From the NCBI RefSeq assembly GCF_018294505.1, contig NC_057804.1, forward strand, positions 254,270,989-254,334,988: 64,000 nucleotides of DNA, given 5' to 3'. Positions 34,858 to 46,103 of this stretch are shown piece after piece. The stretch comes from Triticum aestivum (taxonomy: Eukaryota; Streptophyta; Magnoliopsida; Poales; Poaceae). Numbering within the stretch: position 1 is the stretch's first letter; each line of letters opens with the position of its first letter. The position numbers were made by a program, and so were the translations under genes. The notes under the pieces are model-generated. The model was not told where the DNA came from and did not search any database. It saw only the letters and a list, made by a program, of their open reading frames with translations.

Positions 34858-35472
34858 TCCGGCTGGTGCTCGTCAATCTCCGTCGTGTCCTCCATGTCCA
34901 GCTCATGCCCGACGATCTCCTGGGGACGGGGCTCCATGGCATCCATCGCTCCATACTCGGCAAGCATCTCGCTATCCGCGTCCGCCATCTCTTTGGAAAT
35001 GGTGCACCACGAGCTGGGCGTGGGCACCCGCGATCTGGACTTAGACGGGCTCCGTCATGGAAAGGTATGCCGCGGAGGAACGGTCGGCTGCTCGAACGCT
35101 CTCGGCGATTGCCAACTCTTCAGCCGTGCATTGCCGACCGTTGTCGGAGAAGCTTCGTTCCATTTGTGCGGTCACCGCCATGAGCTGGGCATGGGCATCC
35201 TTGACATGGTTGCGAGCGGCCTCTATCAGGACTAAGGCCGCTACTACGGAATAGACAGCTGTTGTGCCACTCTTGTCAGTTGCTATCCCTGAGGCAGATG
35301 TTGCTGCCACCACCTGAGAAGCAACAGCGGTCGTTTGGGCTGCCGAGGCTGCCCGCTCATAGATTGCAGTCGCGCTCATAAAGCTTGTTTGCACACGCCT
35401 GGAGGCTACGGCCGCGCTCTCGATGGAGTGGGCCGCTGAAATTTCCCTCACGAAGCGGGTCCACATCCCCAT
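34858..35472 (-). pseudogene. Orphan reading frame with one frameshift, function unknown
   Basis: From an ATG at 35472 an Ala/Ser/Val-rich frame runs to a stop at 35041. A frameshift near 35045 would join it to a second frame ending near 34858 in EIDEHQPE, with an acidic stretch before it (MADADSEMLAEYGAM). Together this is about 200 codons. The Ala-rich part (for example VVAATSASGIATDK) is probably helical. No domain is recognised and there is no close neighbour except the frame at 33836-34261 on the same strand. Likely a transposon-carried protein of unknown function. Confidence 0.45.
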
Positions 35473-35742
35473 CTTTCACTGGTGATGATTGAATAGTGAA
35501 ATGATATTTGGGGAGCAAGCTAGTGTGCTTGACACGCCGGCTGTGGACTGTAGCCGACGCACCTTCTCGCGTAAGCCATATGCGTACTATACTTCGGCGG
35601 TGCTCCAAGATATTTTGTGTTGCATCTCACATGGTTAGTGATAATAAACTATGTGTGATCTACCTGATTTTTCTTCTTGATTTGAATTACATAGTAGGGT
35701 CACATCGGAAAAGGAGGGTGTTTTAATTTCCAGAACTTCTAT

Positions 35743-35750
35743 CTGTAGTG
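35743..35750. other. Possible DNA-transposon terminus (CTGTAGTG)
   Basis: On the - strand this reads CACTACAG, the start expected of CACTA transposon inverted repeats. It lies at a change of sequence character: orphan genes with tcacaca repeats to the left, a 483-bp repeat to the right. The left partner was not found, so this is a candidate only. Confidence 0.3.
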
Positions 35751-35806
35751 AACATGCAACTATAGGTGTGTCGTCAAAAAAATTGGAATTATTGAGGGTA
35801 CATTTT

Positions 35807-36438
35807 GGACATTTTTATACATTAACTTGGTTTTCTAGGCATTTCAGGTGCATAATTCAAAATTAGACTACATGCACATGCTCCGGTGCACCAAAATGGA
35901 TTGTAAAATCATATATGTGTCCATGGGTTGATGCTTATGAATTTCAAACACCACGGCACCGTGGCTCTCCGGCAAACATTGAGGTACTTGCTTTTGTAAT
36001 CCTAGTAAATCCAAAACTCGGCCGAAATTCATGAACTTTGGCATGCTATCATGGGATGGCGTCAACATGCTGGGGTAGAAAATATTGCCCTATTTGGAGT
36101 AGGTTATGGTATAAGCTTCTCACAAAACAGAGCTTCTCACAAGAAGCCTCATGGTTCCGGTAGGGAAACGTCTCAACCTTGTGGATGAAACAATATCCAT
36201 TGCCTCTTCTTGCTTTCAAAATATTTCTAGTGTCAACATAGAACAACAAGAGTGTTGTATCATTTTTTGGGATTTTTCCTGGTTCGCTTGGACATTTTTA
36301 TATATTAACTGAGCTTTCTATGCATTTTTGTGCATAATTCAAATTTGAACTACATGCACATGCTCAAGTGCATATAAATGGGTTGAAAAATCAAATGTGT
36401 GTCCTTGGTTGCAAGCTTAGGTCCCATGCAAGAAATGG
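35807..36438. repeat. 483-bp tandem repeat, units one and two (second one cut)
   Basis: The sequence ggacatttttata-attaact starts at 35807 and again at 36290, a period of 483. Both units share gcataattcaaa, actacatgcacatgctc and gtgtcc. The second is cut by Athila G at about 36438, and a similar unit resumes at 43806 with ggtgcatgcttagt. Non-coding. Confidence 0.7.
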
Positions 36439-36622
36439 AGGGCAGATCATAAAGCAAAAACTCACAACTAAATCATACAAAAACTTTATTCTACTAGACA
36501 AGATATTACTAAAAGGAACGAACTAAGAAAAACGGTAAAGATAGGAGTGTGATGGTGATATGATACCGAGGCACCTCCCCCAAGCTTGGCAGTTGCCAAG
36601 GGGAGTGCCCATACCCATGTGA

Positions 36623-37144
36623 TTATGTCTCCTTCTTCGGAGGTGGTGATGATGGAGTTGTTGATGATGTAGGCTTGTCGTCCATCTTCCAAGGCATAGG
36701 CTCATCCTCATAGAAGGACGATCGAGTCTCCGGGATCCTCAAATCTGCAGCCGAACTCATCCTCTTGAATCTATATTCATACTCACAGTTTTGGTTTTCC
36801 AGGTAATAGATATGGGCTTGGAGGTGCTCAATTTTCTCATGAAGCTTGAAGATGGTCTCCCCAATGTTCTTGGCATCCAGCTTGTGGTTGCTGGTGAACT
36901 CCACGATCATCATGTGGTTGGCGTTGAGTCCGTGTTCCACCATCCCTTGCCACTTGAAAACTTGTTGTTCCATTGCTTCGAGTCTTGTCTCCACGCTTCC
37001 GGTCCTCCTTGGTCCCTCAACATCGCGGATGTGCAGCACCCCCTCACGCATCTCTATGGTTTGAGGGTGTTGCAGTACCTCCGCGAGGTAGGGGTTGATG
37101 ACCTTCTCAAAAAACTTGTCTTTGGGGGCGCTTGAAGACGTCAT
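36623..37144 (-). CDS. Athila downstream ORF, coiled-coil protein, 173 codons
   Basis: An intact frame from an ATG at 37144, lying between integrase and the lost 3' LTR, the position of env-like or accessory ORFs in Athila elements. Seen: a charged N-terminus (KDKFFEKVINPYLAEVL), a central helical part with heptad-like Leu/Ile spacing (NIGETIFKLHEKIEHLQAH) that looks like a coiled coil, and a Ser/Thr/Pro-rich end finishing PPPKKET. No signal peptide or transmembrane segment is visible, so I do not call it an envelope protein. It is open although the pol of the same element is badly broken. Function unknown. Confidence 0.6.
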   Translation of the reverse strand: MTSSSAPKDKFFEKVINPYLAEVLQHPQTIEMREGVLHIRDVEGPRRTGSVETRLEAMEQQVFKWQGMVEHGLNANHMMIVEFTSNHKLDAKNIGETIFKLHEKIEHLQAHIYYLENQNCEYEYRFKRMSSAADLRIPETRSSFYEDEPMPWKMDDKPTSSTTPSSPPPKKET

Positions 37145-37496
37145 GGTGATCTAGATCTGTCAGAAAAACAGCTTGAAACAAAGACAGAGGATATTTGTGT
37201 GTTACGGTGGTCAAAACCTTCGGAAGATTATTTAATGAATTTTTACCGACCAAAAGAAGTATTGTGCAAGAAAACAGAGTCCAGAGAGCACACGAGGTGC
37301 CCACGACAGGGGGCGCACCCAGGGGGGTAGGGCGCGCCCTCCACCCTCATGGACGCCTCATGTCCTTCCCAGACTACTTCTTATTTTCCTATTTTCTTAA
37401 TTATACCAAAACGGTGAAAAATTGCTATTATAACTATTTTGGAGTCGGCTTACTTACCGTACCACATACCTATTCCTTTTTAGAGACTGAAACATT
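37145..37496 (-). other. Spacer between integrase and the downstream ORF of element G
   Basis: About 350 bp without a gene. It includes a GC-rich patch (37300-37360, with ggggcgcaccc and gggcgcgccc) resembling the GC patches in Athila LTRs here, and an AT-rich stretch next to the integrase stop. A comparable patch precedes the second ORF of element C. Confidence 0.5.
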
Positions 37497-39048
37497 CTAG
37501 AAAGTCTCCCTTATGTATTCCTTTGGGGTTACGGTTTCAATAACATTAGTTTCAACATTTATAAGATTACATGAGATATAATGTTTGATTCTTTGACCAT
37601 TTACCACCTTCGGATTCGTGCCTTCGAAGTTGTTGATTTTTATGGCACCGGAACGACAGACCTCCTCGATAACGTAAGGCCCTTCCCACTTAGAGAGAAG
37701 TTTTCCTACAAAAAATGTTAAATGAGAGTTGAAGAGCAACACATAATGACCTACATTAAACTCACGCTTTTGTATCCTTTTGTCATGCCATCTTTTAACT
37801 TCTTCTTTAAACAGTTTGGCATTCTCATAGGCTTGAGTTCTCCATTCATCAAGTGAGCTAATGTCAAATAGCCTCTTCTCACAGGCAAGTTTGAAATCAT
37901 AATTGAGCTCTTTAATGGCCCAATATGCCTTATGTTCTAGTTCGATAGGTAAGTGACATGCTTTTCCATAAACCATTTTATATGGAGACATACCCATAGG
38001 ATTTTTATATGCAGTTCTAGAAGCCCATAATGCATCATCAAGTTTCTTGGACCAATTCTTTCTAGATCTATTAACAGTCTTTTGCAAAATCAATTTAAGT
38101 GCTCTATTACTCAGTTCTACTTGGCCACTAGACTATTGGAGATATGGATATGCAATTCTATGATTAATATCATACTTAGCAAGCATTTTACGAAAAGCAC
38201 CATGAATAAAATGTGAACCACCATCTGTCATTAGGTATCTAGGGACTCCACACCTCGGAAAAATAACTTCTTTAAGCATCTTAATAGAGGTGTTATGATC
38301 AGCACTATTAGTTGGAATAGCTTCCACCCACTTAGTAACCTAATCAACAGCAACTAAAATATGTACATACCCATTCGAGGAAGGAAACAGTCCCATATAA
38401 TCAAAGCCCCAAACATCAAATGGTTGAGTAACAAGAGAATTATTCATAGGAATTTCTTGACGTCTACTAATATTACCAATTCTTTAACATTCATCACAAG
38501 ACAAGACAAACTTACGGGCATCTTTGAAGAAAGTAGGCCAATAAAAACCGGATGGCAATACCTTATGCGCAGTTCTCTCTCCAGCGTGGTGTCCTCCATA
38601 AGCCTCAGGGTGACACTTGCGTAGGATTTGTTCTTGTTCATGCTCAGGTACATAATGTCTAATAACACCATCTTCTCCTTCTTTATAAAGTTGTGTGTCA
38701 TCCTAGAAGTAATGTCTTAGATCATAGAAAAACTTTTTCTTTTGCTGGTATGTGAAACTAGGTGGTATAAATTTAGCAACAATGTAATTAGCATAATCAG
38801 CATACCATGGAGCAGTACGAGAAGCATTTATGAAAGCTAATTGCTCATTAGGAAAGATATCATCAATAGGTAGTGGGTCATCAAGAACATTCTCTAAACT
38901 AGACAAGTTGTCTACAACGGGGTTCTCAGCTCCCTTTCTATCAATAATATGCAAATCAAATTCTTGTAGCAAGAGAACCCATCCAATAAGTCTAGGTTTA
39001 GCATCTTTCTTTTCCATAAGATATTTAATAGAAGCATTATCAGTGTGA
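37497..39048 (-). pseudogene. Athila G RNase H and integrase (broken)
   Basis: One frame (- strand) from RNase H sequence around 39048 to the stop at 37497, with in-frame stops near 38703, 38484, 38341 and 38133. RNase [18 protein letters not shown] and the [15 protein letters not shown] end. Integrase zinc finger: HPEAYGGHH followed by CDEC. Catalytic core: WGFDYMG and LMTDGGSHF, with the third acid near 38100. The C-terminal part has WEGPYVIEEV, the usual GPF/Y-type module. It would insert element DNA into the genome. The neighbouring RT lies in other frames upstream. Confidence 0.85.
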
Positions 39049-39391
39049 ATAGTTACTTTAGAGTCAACAATATAAGGTCTAAACTTATCACATGCAAATA
39101 CAACTGCCGAAAATTCTTTTTCAGTAGTAGCATAATTTCTCTGGGCACTGTCTAGAGTTTTACTAGCATATTGAATAACATTTAGTTTCTTATCAAATCT
39201 TTGTCCTAGAACAGCACCTACAGCATAATCACTAGCATCTCACATGATTTCAAGGGGTAAATTCCAATCAGGTGGCTGAATAATAGGTGTAGAAATCAAA
39301 ACTTTCTTAAGTATTTCAAATGCTTCTACACAATCATCATCAAGACATAAGGAATATCTTTTTGTAAGAGATTAGTCAGAGGCCTAGAGAT

Positions 39392-40018
39392 TTAAGAAAA
39401 GTCCTTAATGAACCTCCTATAAAAATCGGCATGACCAAGGAAACTTCTTATACCTTTAATGTCCTTGGGACATGGCATATTTTCAATAGCATCAACCTTA
39501 GCTTTATCAACTTCAATACCTCTTTCAGAAATTTTATACCCCAAGACAATGCCTTCATTAACCATAAAGTGGCACTTTTCCCAATTCAATACAAGACTAG
39601 TATCTTCGCATCTCTGCAAAACTCGATCAAGGTTGCTCAAGCAATCATCAAAAGAAGATCCATAAATGGAGAAATCATCCATGAAAACCTCAACAATCTT
39701 TTCACAAAAGTCAGAGAATACAGCCATCATGCATCTTTCAAAGGTAGAAGGTGCATTACATGAACCAAAAGCCATACTTCTATAAGCAAAAGTACCGAAA
39801 GGGCAAGTAAAAGTGGTCTTTTGTTGATCCTCTTTTGACACAGGTATTTGAGAGAAACCAGAGTAACCATCTAGAAAGCAAAAATGAGTATGTTTGGATA
39901 ATCTTTCTAGCATTTGAGCAATAAAAAGCAAAGGATAATGATCCTTTTTAGTAGATTTATTTAATTTGTGGAAATCAATTACTATCCTATAACCTGTAAC
40001 TATTCTTTGTGGTATCAA
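39392..40018 (-). pseudogene. Athila G reverse transcriptase core
   Basis: 208 open codons of the RT domain. Landmarks: IDFHKLNKSTKKDHYPL, FLDGYSGFSQIPV (fingers and palm), TFTCPFGTFAYRSMAFG, and the catalytic EVFMDDFSIYG with FMDD in place of the common YxDD. It ends with the SFLGHADFYRRFIKDFS landmark of the thumb boundary. The thumb and the start of RNase H to about 39048 are scattered over frames, and the beginning lies in a different frame at 40695-40081. This is a fragment of pol and not a working enzyme. Confidence 0.9.
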
Positions 40019-40080
40019 TTCATCTTTATCATTAGGAACAACAGTAATACCTCCCTTCTCAGGGACACAATGGACAGGAC

Positions 40081-40980
40081 TTACCCACTGACTATCAGCA
40101 ACGGGATAATTATACCTGCTTCCAGGAGCTTTAGTATTTCTTTTCTGACCACTTCTTTCATCTTAGGATTTAACCGTCGTTGGTGATCAACAACCGGTTT
40201 AGCGTCTTTCTCCAATTTTATTTTGTGTTGGCATAGAGTGGGACTAATGCCCTTAAGGTCATCAAGAGAATATCCAATAGCAGCACGGTGCTTCTTCAGA
40301 GTTCTCAATAAGTTCTCCTCTTCCTACTTTGAAAGGTTAGCACTAATAATAACATGATATATCTTCTTTTCATCCAAATAAGCATATTTAAGAGTATCAA
40401 GTAATGGTTTAATCTCAAACACGGGATCACCCTTGGGTGGAGGGGCATCCCCTAGAATTTCAACTGGCAAGTTGTGTTTCAAAATAGGTCTCTGTTTAAA
40501 GAACACTTCATCTATCTCCCTTCTTTCATTCATAAACATATCGTTTTCATGGTCTAGCAAATATTGTTCTAAAGGATCATTAGGAGGCACGACAATAGAA
40601 GCAAGGCCAGTAATTTCATCCTTACTAGGCAATTCTTTATCATGGGGTTGTCTATGAAATTTAGCAAAATTAAAGTCATGAGACATATCCCCCAAACCTA
40701 TAGTAATAATATCCTTTTCGCAATCTATCTATGCATTAACAGTGTTCAAGAAGGGTCTACCAAATATAATGGGACAAAAGCTATCTTGTGGGGAACCAAG
40801 AACAAGAAAATCAGCAGGATATTTAACTTTCCCATACAAGACTTCAACATCCCCAACAATCCCAACTGGTGAAATAGTATCTCTATTGGCAAGCTTAATT
40901 GTAACATCTATTTATTCTATCTCAGCAGGTGCAATATCATGCATAATTTCTTTGTATAAGGAATGAGGTATTGCACTAGC
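40081..40980 (-). pseudogene. Athila G protease and pol linker (broken)
   Basis: Pieces in one frame at 40695-40324 and 40308-40081, separated by a stop at 40324-40326, preceded by less clean sequence to about 40980. The upstream part carries LGSPQDSFCPIIFGRPFLN, the second conserved part of the retropepsin fold, just as in element C. The downstream part leads into RT (HKIKLEKDAKPVVDHQRRL). The active-site region further up is in broken frames. Confidence 0.7.
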
Positions 40981-41341
40981 ACTAGCACCCATATCACATA
41001 AGCCATGATAACAATGATCTCCTATTTTAACAGAAATAACAGGCATGCCTACAATAGGTCTATGTTTATTCTTAGTATCTGGTCTAGCAATTCTAACAGC
41101 TTCATCACAGAAGTAAATAACATGAGATCTTTAACCATGGAAACACTAGGTTCAACTTTAATTTGCTCAGGTGGTGTAGGTGTTCTAGTGTTACTCTTAC
41201 GAACCACAGTTGAATCTTTAGCATGGTCCTTTATCCTAATAGGGAAAGGTGGTTTCTCAATATAAGTAGTAGGAACAATAGGATCATTATAAGTGATAGT
41301 CTTTTCCTCAACTTTAATAGGTGCAACTACTTTACTTCAGT

Positions 41342-42178
41342 TGGAGGATTATATTTAAACCAGTTCTCCTTAGAGAGGTTAACATGAGTAGCAAAAGATT
41401 CACAGAAAGAAGCTACTATCTCAGAGGCAAGTCCATATTTAGTGCTAAATTCACGGAAAACGTCGATCTCCATAAAAGATTTAACACAATCAAACTTAGG
41501 TGTCATCCCTGACTCCTTACCTTCGTCGAGATCCCAATATTTAGAGTTTCATTTAATTCTTTCCAATAAATCCCATCTGAATTCAATAGTCTTCATCATA
41601 AAAGAACAAGTACAAGAAGTATCGAGCATGGAGCGATTGCTGAGAGAAAGCCGAGCATAATTTTTTTGAATAATCATTTCTCTCGAGAGCTCATGATTGG
41701 GGCATGAATATAACATTGACTTAAGCCTCCCCCAAGATTGAGCGATGCTTTCTCCTTCGCGAGGCCAAAAATTGTATATATAATTACATTCACGATGAAC
41801 AAGATGCATAGGATAAAACTTCTGATGAAATTCCAATTTCAATCGGTTGTAGTTCCATGATCCCATATCATCACATAGACTGTACCATGTCAATGACTCT
41901 CCCTTCAAAGATAAAGGGAATACCTTCTTCTTGATAACATCCTCGGGCATACCTGCAAGCTTAAATAATCCACAAACTTCATCCACATAGATTAGGTACA
42001 AATCGGGATGCAATGTTCCATCTCTTGTAAAAGGATTAGCTAGTAGTTTCTCTATCATACCCAAAGGAATTTCAAAGTAAACATTTTCAGTAGGTTCAGT
42101 AGGTTGAGGAAAAAATCTTTGCTCTACTGATTGGGGTGAAGATACCCTAAACAAGCCCCTCAAAGGATTATGTTCCAT
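41342..42178 (-). pseudogene. Athila G gag (broken)
   Basis: Starts at the ATG 42178 close behind the primer site. Gag landmarks are FPLSLKGESLTWYSL, FHQKFYPMH and EGESIAQSWGRLKSMLYSC, the retrotransposon gag fold seen also in element C (there FSLKGDGKKWFNS). A TGA at 41549-41551 cuts the frame. Sequence of the same protein resumes behind it and carries on to a stop near 41342, with a zinc-finger-free end. Role: capsid. Confidence 0.8.
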
Positions 42179-42255
42179 AGTAACAAGTGACAGTAAATTT
42201 CAGGACACTATATAATTTTTTCCTTACCAAGTTCCACTTACCAAAGGCGCTTCAC

Positions 42256-42273
42256 TCCCCGGCAACGGCGCCA
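42256..42273 (-). other. Primer-binding site of Athila G (tRNA-Asp)
   Basis: On the - strand this is the same 18-nt complement of tRNA-Asp as in element C, about 11 bases behind the LTR end at 42285. Confidence 0.9.
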
Positions 42274-42284
42274 GGAAAGAGTCT

Positions 42285-43805
42285 TGATGACCCACAAGTG
42301 TAGGGGATCTATCGTAGTCCTTTCGATAAGTAAGAGTGTCGAACCCAACGAGGAGCAGAAGGAAATGACAAGTGGATTTCAGTAATGTATTCTCTGCAAG
42401 CACTGAAATTATCGGTAACAGATAGTTTTGTGATAAGGTAATTCATAACGGGTAACAAGCGATGAAAGTAAATAAAGTGCGGCAATATGGCTCAACCCTT
42501 TTTGTAACAAAGGACAAGCCTAGACAAGTTCTTATATAGAGAAAAGCGCTACCGAGGACACATGGGAATTATCGTTAAGCTAGTTTTCATCACGCTCATA
42601 TGATTCACATTCAGTACTTTGATAATTTGATATGTGGGTGGGCCGGTGCTTGGGTACTGCCCTGTCTTGGACAAGCATCCCACTTATGATTAACCCCTAT
42701 TACAAGCATCCGCAACTACAAAAGAAGTATTAAGGTAAACCTAACCATAGCATGAAACATATGTATCCAAATCAGCCGCTTACGAAGCAACACTTAAACT
42801 AGGGTTTAAGCTTCTGTCACTCTAGCAACCCATCATCTACTTATTAATTCCCAATGCCTTCCTCTAGGCCCAAACAATGGTGAAGTTTCATGTAGTCGAC
42901 GTTCACATAACACCACTAGAGGAGAGACAACATACATCTCATCAAAATATCGAACGAATACCAAATTCACATGACTACTTATAGCAACACTTCTCCCATG
43001 TCCTTAGGAACAAACATAACTACTCACAAATCATATTCATGTTCATAATGAGCGGGGTATTAATATGCATAAAGGATATGAACATATGATCTTCCACTGA
43101 ATAAACCAACTAGCAACAACTACAAGGAGTAATCAACACTACTAGCAACCCACAGGTACCAATCTGAGGTTTTGAGACAAAGATTGGATACAAGAGATGA
43201 ACTAGGGTTTGAGAGGAGAAGGTGCTGGTGAAGATGTTGATAGAGATTGACCCCCTCCCGACGAGAGGATCGATGGTGATGATGATGATGATGATTTCCC
43301 CCTCCCAGAGGGATGATTCCCCGGCAGAACAGCTCCGTCAGAGCCCTAGATTGGTTCCGCAAAGGTTCCGCCTCATGGAAGCAATGTTTCATCCCGAAAG
43401 CTTGCTTATGATTTTTTTCCTGGGTAAAAGACTTCATATAGCATAATATGGTCACCGGAGGTCTGCCAGGGGGCCCACGAGGCAGGGGCGCGCCCAGGAG
43501 GGTAGTGCATGCCCCCACCCTCATGGCCAGGGTGTGGGCCCCCTCTGGTACTTTCTTCGCCCAATATTTATTAGTAATTCCAAAATCATCTTTCATGGAG
43601 TTTCACGACTTTTGGAGTTGTGCCGAATAGGTCTCTAATATTTGCTCCTTTTCTAGCCCAGAATTCCAGCTGCCGGCATTCTCCCTCTTCATGTAAACCT
43701 TGTAAAATAAGAGAGAATATGCATAAGTATTGTGACATAACGTGAAATAGCAGCCATAATGCAATAAATATCGATATAAAAGCATGATGCAAAATGGACG
43801 TATCA
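42285..43805 (-). repeat. 5' LTR of Athila G
   Basis: 1521 bp; on the - strand TGATACGTCCATTTTGC ... GGGTCATCA, the start and end typical of Athila LTRs in this window. The primer site follows directly. No second copy is in the window. A histidine-rich chance frame (43596-43120) is produced by a gatgat run near 43275. Confidence 0.88.
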
Positions 43806-44540
43806 GGTGCATGCTTAGTTCCTATGTAAGAAATGCGAATGGATTTCAAACACCAGGACACTATTGATTGCTGGCAAAATGTTAAGATACTTTGTTTTTT
43901 AATTCTAGTAAATCCAAAACTTATCTGAAATTCATGAAACTTGGCATGCTATCATGGAATGGCACCTGACATGCTATGTTATTTTTCATGTCCATTTTGA
44001 GAAATAACAGCCAACAAAGGCATTTAACAGCTCAAACGTTTTGTATAATTTAAATCATGTGTGTTCTCTTAACCATTCACATGATGCCCCGCCTCACTCT
44101 TTTAATGGCTAGGAGGTGCCATGCGGGCTTGACTGAATGTGAGACGTGCGAGCTGTATTCCAATGTGTAGGCTCACCAGGAAGCGTTCTTGTTGTACGCC
44201 ATGCAGGCTCACTGGGAAGCGAGCCCTTTGAGATGCATGGCCGACCGCCTTGCTCGCATCCTCTCCATTAATGGCGCCGAAGTCGCAATTTAATATGGGC
44301 GGCCTTATTATTCACCTCCCATTCCCCTCCCGCAGACCTCTACCAATGCCATGGCGCAGAAGGATCATCTGCCACTAGTCCTCCAGTTGGGTTTAATACT
44401 GTTTCTGGATCATATGAATATATATTCGTAGTGTAACTGAATGAAAGATATGGTTTGTACGAACTTGTGTTTTTCTCTCTGAATGTACAGACTTATCAAA
44501 CAATTTTCTTTAAAAAACGTAAATGGCTTTTAATTATAAA
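43806..44540. other. Remainder of the 483-bp repeat and unassigned sequence
   Basis: 43806-43990 continues the repeat unit seen at 35807-36438. From about 44080 to 44350 the base composition is more GC-rich and gene-like, with two related segments around aggctcaccaggaagcg and aggctcactgggaagcg. It could be a promoter or exon fragment carried by a DNA transposon. No frame longer than 26 codons follows its ATG near 44350. Confidence 0.4.
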
Positions 44541-44544
44541 ACAC

Positions 44545-44850
44545 TCATCACAAACATTTTAGTTAGAACACCCGTATGCAAATGGACAGCTTCCCCAGGA
44601 AACCAAGGGAAAATGTCCCGAGAAGGATTTGTGTAGCTCTTGATCGCAAACATTTTAGATAGAACACGCGTATGCAAACCGACAGCTTCCCCAGTAAGCC
44701 AAGGGAAAATCTACCGAGCAATATTTGTGTAGCTCTTCATCGCAAACATTTTAGATAGAGCACTCGTATGCAAAGTGAGAGCTATGGTCTTCCCCAGTAA
44801 GCAAAGGGAAAATTCGCCGCGGAGGATTTGTTCATCTCTTCAACACAAAT
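44545..44850. repeat. Tandem repeat, three units of 96 bp
   Basis: The anchor caaacatttt occurs at 44551, 44647 and 44743. Each unit also contains cagcttccccag-aa and aagggaaaat and a cgtatgcaaa box. The regular 96-bp spacing suggests a recent local expansion. Confidence 0.85.
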
Positions 44851-45304
44851 GGTTTTTTCGGATGACCTGTGTGGAACCACGTACGAACAATTTGGTAAGA
44901 TTTGCATCTGTCATATTGGTATATTGCCCTTTGTCAAACTAGACATATTGACATTTGTTGACCTAGTAACATTACCATTTTTTAACCTTGTAACACTGCC
45001 ATTTGTCAAAATATGCAGCTAAAAATCACTAGCACTATCTAATTTCTGCAACTAAAATTCAGTAATTAAGCATAGATTTCATTCATAGATTAAGCAGTCG
45101 TTCTTTTTACAAATAGTTCAACTCGACAGCTGAACCGACCAAACTTTTCCCCAACTGTTGTCAACCACATACTGAAATTGCTTGTTCAACTACATATACT
45201 AGTTAATTTTAAGTACGTTGTATAGTTCCACCACATCTATAGTCAGATGAACTAAACTGAATAGCCCCTAAATACTACTGCTATAGAGGGGATTTATACT
45301 ACTT

Positions 45305-46097
45305 TCAGCAACCTCTCCTCTGACGAGCGCACTTAGTAAGAGGCAGAGGAGGAGGACCCTTCCAACAAACTGGACAACTGCAATACGGTGCCTGTGCTGC
45401 GGCACCTTCGGCGACTCTCACCTTGAACACCCTCTCCCACTCCAGACGACCCATCTCGAAGCGGCGATACTCCTCGTAGATCTCCTAATTCATCACTTTT
45501 GCGTTAGCCTGTGCTGCTGCCACAGCGGCGGTAAGGCTCTTTGCATGATCAACAACGACTCCTCCTCCTGCAGGAACTTGATGTAGCACGCAAGGTCGCT
45601 GACGCACATGCGGGCCTCTACCTCCTCCTCCCACCTTCAGCGGTAGTGGCGGAGCGGGTCATGACCCCGGCAGTCGCCGGTGGGCTGGCGGCCACACCGA
45701 CCGATGATGGGGTGGCGGCCATGACAACCACCTCCCGTCTTTGGGCCGCGGTTTCGGAGCGGGTGACGGCCACAGTGGCTGACACTGGGGTGGTGGCCAT
45801 GAAGAAAAACTCCTGCCTTCAGGCCGTGGCGGCGGAGCGGGCCATGGCCCTAGATTTTGAAAGTGGTGTCGCGGCCATGGCGGCAGACGGTGGGTTGGTG
45901 GCAACAGCGGCCGGCAACAGTTGCCGACGGGTAGTGACGACGGTCCGTGTGGTGGGTGTTCCGCGCACACCCAACAGGGACGCCATGTGCACTACACTAT
46001 GCCCGGGACTAAGCCACCGCCGTGGTGTACCCTCCTAGCTGGAGCTATCCTCTAATTACAGCGAAGTGGCAGAGCGACGATGATGGACCGGTGCCAT
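45305..46097 (-). pseudogene. Broken gene with Ala/Arg-rich repeats and a cysteine-containing C-terminus
   Basis: From ATGs at 46097 and 45986 a GC-rich frame runs with several stops. It encodes imperfect repeats of a MAATP...MARSA type and ends near 45618. A second frame then gives a clean end from about 45590 to the TGA at 45305: an Ala-rich helix, a charged part EEYRRFEMGRLEWERVF and a C-terminal cysteine group YCSCPVCW, then KCARQRRGC. The CxCxxC spacing suggests metal binding, but no family is recognised. It lies head to head with the exonuclease pseudogene at 46819 on the other strand, inside the presumed CACTA element. Possibly a captured host gene. Confidence 0.4.
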
Positions 46098-46103
46098 TGG
46101 CGA

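Larger units (their letters stand above)
36439..43805 (-). mobile_element. Element G: decayed Athila-type retrotransposon with pol, 3' LTR missing
   Basis: - orientation: 5' LTR 43805-42285, primer site 42273-42256, gag 42178 onward, protease, RT, RNase H, integrase to 37497, a downstream ORF 37144-36623, and a 3' tail that stops abruptly at about 36439 without an LTR. The sequence then becomes the 483-bp repeat that also flanks the other end. Gag-pol carries stops and shifts of frame throughout. The 3' LTR was probably lost by deletion, since the flanking repeat overlaps by about 33 bases on the two sides. Confidence 0.85.

Noticed and set aside
36623..37144. Envelope protein of an Athila retrovirus-like element
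   Set aside because: No signal peptide, membrane segment or cysteine pattern; only a coiled coil is visible.
43120..43596. 158-codon frame with a His run
   Set aside because: Produced by a gatgat microsatellite inside the Athila G LTR.
45541..46038. 165-codon + strand frame
   Set aside because: Opposite the GC-rich repeats of the broken gene at 45305-46097, whose - strand has the clean cysteine-containing end; no domain on the + strand.
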